DNA of 64,000 nucleotides from Pseudomonas sp. DTU12.3 (GTDB lineage Bacteria > Pseudomonadota > Gammaproteobacteria > Pseudomonadales > Pseudomonadaceae), in contig NZ_CP027218.1 in the NCBI RefSeq assembly GCF_004124275.1, forward strand, positions 5,589,001-5,653,000. Reading direction: 5' to 3'. The position numbers were made by a program, and so were the translations under genes. How positions within the stretch are numbered: position 1 is the first letter of the stretch; each line of letters begins with the position of its first letter. Below the pieces are notes generated by a model. It made no database searches. It had not been told where the DNA came from and saw only the letters and a list, made by a program, of their open reading frames with translations. Positions 51,016 through 58,389 of this stretch are shown piece by piece.

Positions 51016-51345
51016 TTACTTCTCAGGCATCGGCATCGGAAACGGCATCACATTGCCGACCGCACCACGGGCTTCGCTGATTTTCGGGGTGCCCAGACGC
51101 TCAACCTCGTCGATGCGCACGATCGAATGCATCGGCACAAAGCTGCGTACCACGCCTTCGAACTGCGCCTTGAGCTTTTCTTCGCTCGGGTCGACCACCA
51201 CTTGCGTGCGCTCGCCAAAGACGAACTCTTCCACTTCCAGAAAGCCCCACAGATCACTTTGATAGATCTGCTTGGCGTACATTTCGAACACCTGGCCCTG
51301 GTTGAGGAAAATCACCTTATAGATTGGAGCTTCGCGTTTGGTCAT
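51016..51345 (-). CDS. DUF1820 protein
   Basis: A 109-residue cytoplasmic protein from the ATG at 51345 (MTKREAPIYKVIFLNQGQVF). It matches the small DUF1820 family (YAKQIYQSDLWGFLEVEEFVFGE); function unknown. Longer frames upstream do not resemble the family. Divergent from miaB over 133 bases. Confidence 0.85.
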   Translation of the reverse strand: MTKREAPIYKVIFLNQGQVFEMYAKQIYQSDLWGFLEVEEFVFGERTQVVVDPSEEKLKAQFEGVVRSFVPMHSIVRIDEVERLGTPKISEARGAVGNVMPFPMPMPEK

Positions 51346-51478
51346 GGCGGGGGGATAACATCGGGGATAAAAATGAGGGCGCAAACTATAGCATAGCCTC
51401 CGGACGCACAGCGGTAGGAACCTGCGGGCTTGTTCCCTATAATGCCGGGTTCTTTGAATCACGTGACGACACTAATCC

Positions 51479-52807
51479 ATGGCCAAGAAGCTTTACATCG
51501 AAACCCACGGTTGCCAGATGAACGAGTACGACAGCTCGCGCATGGTCGATCTGCTGGGTGAACATCAGGCCCTGGAAGTCACCGCACGCGCGGAAGACGC
51601 CGACGTGATTCTGCTCAACACCTGCTCGATTCGCGAGCGCGCGCAAGATCGCGTGTACTCGCAGCTGGGTCGCTGGCGCGAACTGAAACTGGCCAACCCG
51701 GACATGGTGATCGCCGTCGGCGGTTGCGTGGCCAGCCAGGAAGGCGCGGCGATCCGTGATCGTGCGCCGTACGTCGACGTCGTGTTCGGCCCGCAGACCC
51801 TGCACCGCCTGCCGGAAATGATCGACGCTGCGCGTATCACCAAGCTGCCGCAGGTCGATGTGTCGTTCCCCGAAATCGAAAAGTTCGACCACCTGCCCGA
51901 GCCGCGCATCGATGGCCCGAGCGCCTATGTGTCGGTGATGGAAGGCTGCAGCAAGTACTGCACGTTCTGCGTGGTGCCTTACACCCGCGGCGAAGAAGTC
52001 AGCCGACCGTTCGACGACGTGATCGCCGAAGTCATCCACCTCGCCGAAAACGGCGTGCGTGAAGTGACCTTGCTCGGGCAGAACGTCAACGGCTATCGCG
52101 GTACGACCCATGACGGTCGCCTGGCTGATCTTGCCGAGCTGATTCGCGTTGTCGCCGCCATCGATGGCATCGACCGCATTCGCTACACCACTTCGCACCC
52201 GCTGGAGTTCTCCGACAGCCTGATCCAGGCCCACGCCGACGTGCCGGAACTGGTCAAGCATCTGCATTTGCCGGTGCAATCGGGCTCCGACCGCATTCTC
52301 GCGGCGATGAAGCGCAACCACACCGCGCTGGAGTACAAATCCAAGCTGCGCAAACTGCGCGCCGCCGTGCCGGGGATCTGCATCAGCTCGGACTTCATCG
52401 TCGGCTTCCCCGGCGAGACCGAGAAAGATTTCGAACAGACCATGAAGCTGATTGCCGACGTCGGTTTCGACTTCTCTTACTCTTTCGTTTATAGCCAGCG
52501 TCCGGGCACACCGGCTGCCGATCTGGCCGACGAGACCCCGGAAGAGTTGAAGAAGGAGCGCCTGAACGCGCTGCAACATCGCCTGAACCAGCAAGGCTTC
52601 GAGATCAGCCGACAAATGGTCGGTTCCGTTCAGCGCATCCTGGTGACCGATTATTCGAAGAAAGACCCGGGCGAGCTGCAAGGGCGTACCGAGAATAATC
52701 GTATCGTCAACTTCCGCTGCGACAATCCAACCCTGATTGGCCAGTTCGCCGACGTGCACATCGACGCAGCACAACCGCACTCGCTGCGTGGCTCGCTGAT
52801 TCAGTAA
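51479..52807 (+). CDS. miaB: tRNA-2-methylthio-N6-isopentenyladenosine37 synthase MiaB
   Basis: Radical SAM methylthiotransferase acting on A37 of tRNAs. 442 residues. The N-terminal UPF0004 domain has three cluster cysteines (Cys12, Cys49, Cys83). The radical SAM triad is in GCSKYCTFCVVPYTRG (Cys157, Cys161, Cys164), and a TRAM domain with GRTENNRIVNF ends it. First gene of the miaB-phoH-ybeY-corC-lnt series. Confidence 0.96.
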   Translation: MAKKLYIETHGCQMNEYDSSRMVDLLGEHQALEVTARAEDADVILLNTCSIRERAQDRVYSQLGRWRELKLANPDMVIAVGGCVASQEGAAIRDRAPYVDVVFGPQTLHRLPEMIDAARITKLPQVDVSFPEIEKFDHLPEPRIDGPSAYVSVMEGCSKYCTFCVVPYTRGEEVSRPFDDVIAEVIHLAENGVREVTLLGQNVNGYRGTTHDGRLADLAELIRVVAAIDGIDRIRYTTSHPLEFSDSLIQAHADVPELVKHLHLPVQSGSDRILAAMKRNHTALEYKSKLRKLRAAVPGICISSDFIVGFPGETEKDFEQTMKLIADVGFDFSYSFVYSQRPGTPAADLADETPEELKKERLNALQHRLNQQGFEISRQMVGSVQRILVTDYSKKDPGELQGRTENNRIVNFRCDNPTLIGQFADVHIDAAQPHSLRGSLIQ

Positions 52808-52811
52808 CAGC

Positions 52812-52885
52812 AAAAGATCGCAGCCTTCGGCAGCTCCTACATGGATCGCATTCTCCTGTAGGAGCTGCCGAAGGCTGCGATCTTG
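52812..52885. repeat. REPIN, family A
   Basis: AAAAGATCGCAGCCTTCGGC at 52812 and complement ending GCGATCTT at 52884. Sits between miaB and the PhoH-like gene and will be transcribed if they share a message. Confidence 0.87.
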
Positions 52886-52984
52886 ACGGTCTCGACGCCA
52901 AGAATATTTAAGAGCTTTCGCACCCAGGCCTCTGGCGTTATCCTTGATTTCATCTTAATTGCCCCAGGGCGGCTAAATACGACC

Positions 52985-53983
52985 TTGAACGCACCCATAG
53001 AACCACATCGTTTTATCCTCGAGCCCTTTGAGGCTCGCCGCTTCGCCAATCTGTGCGGGCAATTCGACGAGCATTTGCGCTTGATCGAACAGCGCCTGAC
53101 CATCGAGATCCGCAATCGCGGTAACCAGTTCGAGCTGATCGGCGACCCCAAGCACACCACGTCTGCGGAAAACCTGCTGCGCCGCCTGTACCGGGAAACC
53201 AAGGGTACCGAGCTGTCGCCGGACCTCGTGCACCTGTTCCTGCAGGAATCGGCCGTCGTCGAGCTTGATAACCACGCCCCCGCCGAAGCCTCCGTCGCCC
53301 TGCGCACCAAGAAAGGCATGATTCGCCCACGCGGCTTGAATCAGTTGCGCTATGTGAAGGAAGTCCTCGGCAACGACATCAACTTCGGCATCGGTCCGGC
53401 CGGTACCGGCAAGACCTATCTGGCCGTGGCGTGCGCTGTCGATGCATTGGAGCGTGAACAGATCCGCCGCATCCTGCTGGTGCGCCCGGCGGTTGAAGCC
53501 GGTGAAAAACTCGGCTTCCTGCCCGGCGACCTGTCGCAGAAGATCGACCCGTACCTGCGCCCGCTCTACGACGCGCTCTACGAGATGCTCGGTTTTGAGT
53601 ACGTGGCCAAACTGATCGAACGCCAGGTGATTGAAGTTGCGCCGCTGGCCTACATGCGCGGTCGCACGCTGAACAACAGCTTCATCATCCTCGACGAGAG
53701 CCAGAACACCACCGTCGAACAGATGAAGATGTTCCTCACCCGTATCGGCTTTGGCTCTACGGCCGTCATCACCGGTGACATTACCCAGGTCGACCTGCCG
53801 AAAGGCACCAAGTCAGGCCTGCACCATGTGATCGAAGTGCTCAAAGACGTGCCAGGCATCAGCTTCACGCACTTCCAGCCTAAAGACGTCGTGCGCCATC
53901 CTTTGGTCCAGCGGATCGTCGAAGCCTATGAGCGCTTCGAAAACCGTGACGAAGCCCCCAAGGAAACCTCGCGAAATGCTTGA
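52985..53983 (+). CDS. ybeZ: PhoH-like ATPase (YbeZ)
   Basis: A 332-residue P-loop NTPase with an N-terminal KH-like region, Walker A FGIGPAGTGKTYLAVA, Walker B IILDESQNTT and the PhoH motifs LLVRPAVEAGEKLGFLPGDL and TRIGFGSTAVITGD. No ATG begins the family N-terminus; I take the TTG at 52985 (M-NAPIEPHRFILEPFEARR), but the start is uncertain. It acts with YbeY in ribosome and RNA maturation. Overlaps ybeY by 8 bases. Confidence 0.9.
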   Translation: MNAPIEPHRFILEPFEARRFANLCGQFDEHLRLIEQRLTIEIRNRGNQFELIGDPKHTTSAENLLRRLYRETKGTELSPDLVHLFLQESAVVELDNHAPAEASVALRTKKGMIRPRGLNQLRYVKEVLGNDINFGIGPAGTGKTYLAVACAVDALEREQIRRILLVRPAVEAGEKLGFLPGDLSQKIDPYLRPLYDALYEMLGFEYVAKLIERQVIEVAPLAYMRGRTLNNSFIILDESQNTTVEQMKMFLTRIGFGSTAVITGDITQVDLPKGTKSGLHHVIEVLKDVPGISFTHFQPKDVVRHPLVQRIVEAYERFENRDEAPKETSRNA

Positions 53984-54470
53984 GCTAGACCTGCAAATCG
54001 CGACTGAAGCGCACGCGCCGAGTGAGGCCGACTTTCGCCTGTGGTGCGAACTGGCCCTGCGCCAGCGCACCGCTGACTCGGAAATGACCATTCGTCTGGT
54101 CGACGAGGAAGAAGGCCGCGAGCTCAACCACACCTGGCGCCAAAAGGATTACGCGACCAATGTCCTGTCGTTCCCTGCTGACGTGCCCGATGAGTTTCTC
54201 GACATCCCATTGCTCGGCGATCTGGTGATCTGCGTGGCCGTGGTCGAGCGTGAAGCTGCCGAGCAAGGCAAGGAACTAAAGGCCCATTGGGCACATCTGG
54301 TCATTCACGGTTGCTTGCATCTGCTGGGTTACGACCATATAGATGACGAGGAAGCCGAGGAAATGGAAGCACTGGAACGCGAGTTGCTCGCCGAATTGGA
54401 TTATCCCGATCCGTACGCGGACGACGAAACCGAAACATCCCCTATCGTTACAACAAAGGATTCAGAGTAA
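53976..54470 (+). CDS. ybeY: endoribonuclease YbeY
   Basis: Single-strand endoribonuclease in 16S rRNA 3' maturation and ribosome quality control. 164 residues with the zinc motif HGCLHLLGYDH (about 113-123) and NVLSFPAD. An acidic tail follows. The ATG at 53976 lies inside the end of ybeZ and has AAGGAAA upstream. Confidence 0.95.
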   Translation: MLELDLQIATEAHAPSEADFRLWCELALRQRTADSEMTIRLVDEEEGRELNHTWRQKDYATNVLSFPADVPDEFLDIPLLGDLVICVAVVEREAAEQGKELKAHWAHLVIHGCLHLLGYDHIDDEEAEEMEALERELLAELDYPDPYADDETETSPIVTTKDSE

Positions 54471-54475
54471 TCGCT

Positions 54476-55315
54476 ATGAGCGAAGATCGATCGAGCAACG
54501 GGCAGAAGTCATGGCTGGGTAAACTGACCCAGGCTTTTGCCCACGAGCCGAAGAACCGTCAGGAGCTCCTCGAGCTGCTGCGTGATGCACATCAGAACAA
54601 ACTGCTGGACAGCGAAGCGCTGGCCATCGTCGAAGGCGCCATTCAGGTGGCTGACCTGCAAGTACGCGACATCATGGTGCCGCGCTCGCAGATGATCAGC
54701 ATCAAGGCGACCCAGACACCGCGTGAATTTCTCCCGGCCGTGGTCGACTCGGCCCACTCGCGCTATCCGGTCATCGGCGAAAGCCATGACGACGTGATGG
54801 GCGTGCTGCTGGCCAAGGATCTGCTGCCGCTGATCCTCAAGGAAAACGGCGACAGCTTCAACATCAAGGATCTGCTGCGCCCGGCCACGTTCGTGCCGGA
54901 GTCCAAGCGCCTGAACGTGTTGCTGCGTGAATTCCGCGCCAACCATAACCACATGGCCATCGTCATCGACGAATACGGCGGCGTGGCCGGCTTGGTGACC
55001 ATCGAAGACGTGCTGGAACAGATCGTCGGCGACATCGAAGACGAGCACGACGTCGAAGAAGACAGCTACATCAAGCCGCTGCCCAGCGGCGACTTCCTGA
55101 TCAAGGCGCTGACGCCGATCGAGAACTTCAACGAGTTCTTCGACAGCGAGTTCTCCGACGACGAGTTCGACACCGTCGGCGGCCTGGTGATGAGCGCGTT
55201 CGGGCACTTGCCAAAACGCAACGAAATCACTGAAATCGGCGCCTATCGTTTCCGCATCCTGAACGCCGACAGCCGTCGGATTCACTTGCTGCGACTGACC
55301 CCAATCGCCCGGTAA
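54476..55315 (+). CDS. corC: HlyC/CorC-family protein
   Basis: A 279-residue soluble protein with a pair of CBS domains (about 66-195: DIMVPRSQMISI, IVIDEYGGVAGLVTIEDVLEQIVGDIEDE) and a C-terminal CorC/HlyC transporter-associated domain (about 205-275). Thought to modulate magnesium and cobalt efflux. AAAGGA is upstream of the ATG, 5 bases after the ybeY stop. Confidence 0.93.
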   Translation: MSEDRSSNGQKSWLGKLTQAFAHEPKNRQELLELLRDAHQNKLLDSEALAIVEGAIQVADLQVRDIMVPRSQMISIKATQTPREFLPAVVDSAHSRYPVIGESHDDVMGVLLAKDLLPLILKENGDSFNIKDLLRPATFVPESKRLNVLLREFRANHNHMAIVIDEYGGVAGLVTIEDVLEQIVGDIEDEHDVEEDSYIKPLPSGDFLIKALTPIENFNEFFDSEFSDDEFDTVGGLVMSAFGHLPKRNEITEIGAYRFRILNADSRRIHLLRLTPIAR

Positions 55316-55332
55316 AAAATCTAAGGACTGAA

Positions 55333-56856
55333 ATGCGCTGGACAACCCGCCCCGGCTGGCCCGGTAATCTGCTGGCCGTGGCGGCCGGTGCAATCACCAC
55401 CTTCGCTCTGGCACCGTTCAATATCTGGCCGCTGGCTTTGCTCGCGGTCGGTCTGTTCTATGCCGGTTTGCGCGAGCTGAGTCCGCGTCAGGCACTGGGC
55501 CGTGGCTGGTGCTTCGGTTTTGGCCTGTTCGGCGCCGGCACCAGCTGGATCTATTACAGCATTCACCATTTCGGCGGCGCTTCGGTGCTGCTGGCCGGGT
55601 TCCTGATGCTGCTGTTTACCGCCGCGATTGCCTGGTTCTTCGCCCTGCCCGCCTGGATTTGGGCGCGCTGGTTGCGCCGTAACGAGGCTCCGGTGGCCGA
55701 TGCCTTGGCATTTGCCGCGCTGTGGGTGGCTCAGGAAATGTTTCGTGGCTGGTTTCTTACCGGTTTCCCGTGGCTGTACTCGGGTTACAGCCAGCTCGAC
55801 GGCCCGCTGTCGGGGCTCGCGCCAGTCGGCGGCATGTGGCTGGTAGGGTTCGTTCTGGCATTGACGGCGGCGCTGATCTACAACGCGCCGCGCTTGCTGC
55901 AAAGCGCTCGTAAAGGGTTCGTCGTTGCCGGCCTGCTGCTGTTGATCGGGCCGTGGATCGCCGGTATTGCGCTCAAGGGCCACGCCTGGACCAGCCCGTC
56001 AGGTGCACCATTAAGCGTTGCGGCGATTCAGGGCAACGTTGCACAAAGCATGAAATGGGATCCGGCCGAGCTCAATGCGCAATTGGCGCTGTACCGTGAT
56101 TTGAGCTTCCGTTCAAAACCGGTCGACTTGCTGATCTGGCCAGAAACCGCCGTGCCGGTGCTCAAGGAGTCCGCCGAGGGCTACCTGAGCATGATGGGTA
56201 ACTTTGCCGCCGAGCGTAAATCGGCGCTGATCACCGGCGTGCCGATTCGCGAAACGGTTCGTCACGAACGACGCTTCTTCAACGGCATCACTGTGGTCGG
56301 CGAAGGCGATGGCACTTACCTGAAGCAGAAATTGGTGCCGTTCGGTGAATACGTGCCGTTGCAGGACATCCTGCGTGGCTTGATCGCGTTCTTTGATTTG
56401 CCGATGTCCGACTTCGCCCGTGGCCCGGCCGATCAGGCGCTGCTGCAAGCGAAGGGTTATCAGATTGCGCCGTTCATCTGTTACGAAGTGGTGTACCCGG
56501 ATTTCGCTGCCGGTCTGTCGGCACGCAGCGATCTGTTGCTGACGATCAGTAACGACACCTGGTTCGGCACCTCGATTGGCCCGTTGCAACATTTGCAGAT
56601 GGCGCAGATGCGTGCGCTTGAGGCCGGTCGCTGGATGATCCGTGCGACCAACAACGGCGTTACCGGATTGATCAACCCGTTCGGGCAGATCACCGAGCAG
56701 ATTCCGCAGTTCGAACAGGGCATTTTGTATGGTGAAGTGGTGCCGATGCACAACCTGACACCGTATCTGCAATATCGCTCGTGGCCGCTGATGATCGTCT
56801 GCTTGCTGCTGTTTGGCTGGGCACTGATGGCGAGCCGGATGTCGAAAACCCTTTAA
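55333..56856 (+). CDS. lnt: apolipoprotein N-acyltransferase
   Basis: Adds the third acyl chain to lipoproteins at the periplasmic face. 507 residues: about seven N-terminal hydrophobic helices, then a nitrilase-fold domain (about 225-470) with the catalytic Glu in LLIWPETAVPV, Lys in TYLKQKLVPFGEYVP and Cys in QIAPFICYEVVYPD. One C-terminal helix closes it. AAGGA before the ATG. Confidence 0.95.
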   Translation: MRWTTRPGWPGNLLAVAAGAITTFALAPFNIWPLALLAVGLFYAGLRELSPRQALGRGWCFGFGLFGAGTSWIYYSIHHFGGASVLLAGFLMLLFTAAIAWFFALPAWIWARWLRRNEAPVADALAFAALWVAQEMFRGWFLTGFPWLYSGYSQLDGPLSGLAPVGGMWLVGFVLALTAALIYNAPRLLQSARKGFVVAGLLLLIGPWIAGIALKGHAWTSPSGAPLSVAAIQGNVAQSMKWDPAELNAQLALYRDLSFRSKPVDLLIWPETAVPVLKESAEGYLSMMGNFAAERKSALITGVPIRETVRHERRFFNGITVVGEGDGTYLKQKLVPFGEYVPLQDILRGLIAFFDLPMSDFARGPADQALLQAKGYQIAPFICYEVVYPDFAAGLSARSDLLLTISNDTWFGTSIGPLQHLQMAQMRALEAGRWMIRATNNGVTGLINPFGQITEQIPQFEQGILYGEVVPMHNLTPYLQYRSWPLMIVCLLLFGWALMASRMSKTL

Positions 56857-56859
56857 AGC

Positions 56860-56939
56860 AAAAGATCGCAGCCTGCGGCAGCTCCTACAGGGAAAAATAC
56901 AAATCCCATGCAGGAGCTGCCGCAGGCTGCGATCTTTTG
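56860..56939. repeat. REPIN, family A
   Basis: AAAAGATCGCAGCCTGCGGC at 56860 and complement ending CGATCTTTT near 56938. It separates the convergent lnt and YdcF-family genes. Confidence 0.88.
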
Positions 56940-56943
56940 ATCT

Positions 56944-57705
56944 TCAGCGGTAAAACAGTGAATACCCCACCTGCCCCACCGCTTCATTCAACAACTGCCC
57001 GCTCTGCCAGATCGATTTGAATTCCGGCAACCAGCCACCAAACGGTCGGGCGTTATCGGTGCCCAAAAACCCCACCGGCGCCGGCACCACTTCAAATCCT
57101 GCCTGCTGAAAACTCCACACCGAACGCGGCATGTGCCACGCCTGCGTGACCACGACCACACGCTTGATCCCCTGCGGCAACAAGATATCGGCGCTGAACT
57201 TGGCGTTTTCCCACGTGGTACGGCTTTCACCTTCCTGCCAGTGCACCGTTACGCCGAAATCGTCGCGCAATGAATCGGCCATCAATTTCGCCTCGGTCGG
57301 CGGCGTTCCATAATGCAGCCCGCCCGTGGTCAGAATCGGCAACCCGGACGCCTTGGCCAATCGTGCCGCATAACGCTGGCGCTCAAGACCGACGCCGGTC
57401 GGCTGATCCTCACCCCACGCCAGATCACCGCGCTCGCGACCGGAACCCAGCACCACAATGGCGTCAGCCCGTTGCGCCAGCGTGGCCCACTCTTCACGGG
57501 CCAGCGGTGGCTCGCGCTCCAATGTCTTGGCGCCCCATTGCACCACCACCGGCAGGCTCATCAGCCAGAAGCCGCCAAAGCCAATGGCAAAGCAAAATCC
57601 GGCGAGGCGCGGTCGCGAGCGGCGCAGCCACCACGCGGCCAGCAACAGCAGCAAAAGAATGCCGGGCGGCAACAGAAGTTGTTTGATGAAATAACGAAAA
57701 GGCAT
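56944..57705 (-). CDS. YdcF/ElyC-family (DUF218) envelope protein
   Basis: A 253-residue protein with two N-terminal hydrophobic helices (about 10-27 and 35-56) and a DUF218 domain starting ADAIVVLGSGRERGDL and containing LTTGGLHYG, ESRTTWENAKFSADIL and VVVVTQAWHMPRSVWSFQQAG. ElyC relatives act in peptidoglycan and lipid-carrier handling. The start ATG lies 3' of a hairpin that carries the GGAG binding site in its loop. Confidence 0.88.
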   Translation of the reverse strand: MPFRYFIKQLLLPPGILLLLLLAAWWLRRSRPRLAGFCFAIGFGGFWLMSLPVVVQWGAKTLEREPPLAREEWATLAQRADAIVVLGSGRERGDLAWGEDQPTGVGLERQRYAARLAKASGLPILTTGGLHYGTPPTEAKLMADSLRDDFGVTVHWQEGESRTTWENAKFSADILLPQGIKRVVVVTQAWHMPRSVWSFQQAGFEVVPAPVGFLGTDNARPFGGWLPEFKSIWQSGQLLNEAVGQVGYSLFYR

Positions 57706-57727
57706 CGGGCATCTCCACAGATGCCCG
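57706..57727 (-). promoter_or_regulatory. hairpin around the ribosome binding site of the YdcF-family gene
   Basis: CGGGCAT and ATGCCCG (perfect 7 bp stem, 8-base loop CTGTGGAG on the minus strand) lie directly before the start codon at 57705. The GGAG is in the loop. Confidence 0.4.
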
Positions 57728-57810
57728 AAGCCTAAGAGTGTTAATTACGCGTTACAACCGATAGGTTGGGATCCTGTTGAAAAAGATCCGGTTCTTGACC
57801 TGCCATGCGC

Positions 57811-58134
57811 TTACTTGGCCTGCAGAGCACGTACTTTGACGGTGTCTCTGCCGGGCGCCTTGTCCTTGAGCCAGATGACCTTGGCCGAATGTGCTGCATC
57901 GAGCTGCTTCACTGCTTGCGAGAGGCATCCATGCGTTTCACGTTCACTGCGATCCAGATAGGCCTTGACCAGTTTGAACTCGGCGGGGCTCAAGCCACGC
58001 AATTCCAGTTCCAGGGGGCGCTCATCGCGCAGCCGGTCAGCGGTTTTTACGGCGTCCAGGGCCATACCCAGACGATCGATCAATCTTTCGTACAGCTCGG
58101 GTTTCGTTACGTTTTTTTTCCGTTGCTCCACCAT
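57811..58134 (-). CDS. conserved small hypothetical protein
   Basis: A 107-residue charged protein: MVEQRKKNVTKPELYERLIDR, LRDERPLELELRGLSPAEF, then a helical middle and AKVIWLKDKAPGRDTVKV near the end. No membrane segment or motif that I recognise. The ATG at 58134 has GAGG upstream. A gene of unknown function stands near leuS in other pseudomonads too. Divergent from leuS over 255 bases. Confidence 0.75.
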   Translation of the reverse strand: MVEQRKKNVTKPELYERLIDRLGMALDAVKTADRLRDERPLELELRGLSPAEFKLVKAYLDRSERETHGCLSQAVKQLDAAHSAKVIWLKDKAPGRDTVKVRALQAK

Positions 58135-58389
58135 CCCTCACCTCATTGAAGATAAGACTCACTCCCCAGTTAGAGCTTAGCTTCGCTGTACAAACCGGCG
58201 GTACGCCGCGACCAACGGCCCCTGCTGCATGTATTGCGGCGTATGTAGCTGTAATCAGGGTTTCCCTAGGCCAAGCGCGGTCATGTATGCTACGGCGCTT
58301 CCTGTAATTCCACTTCCAGCTCGTCCGGGCCAACCCCGGAACCTGCGTTGAAGAGGATTAGGCCACCCCTATCCAGTACAAAAGTAGCC

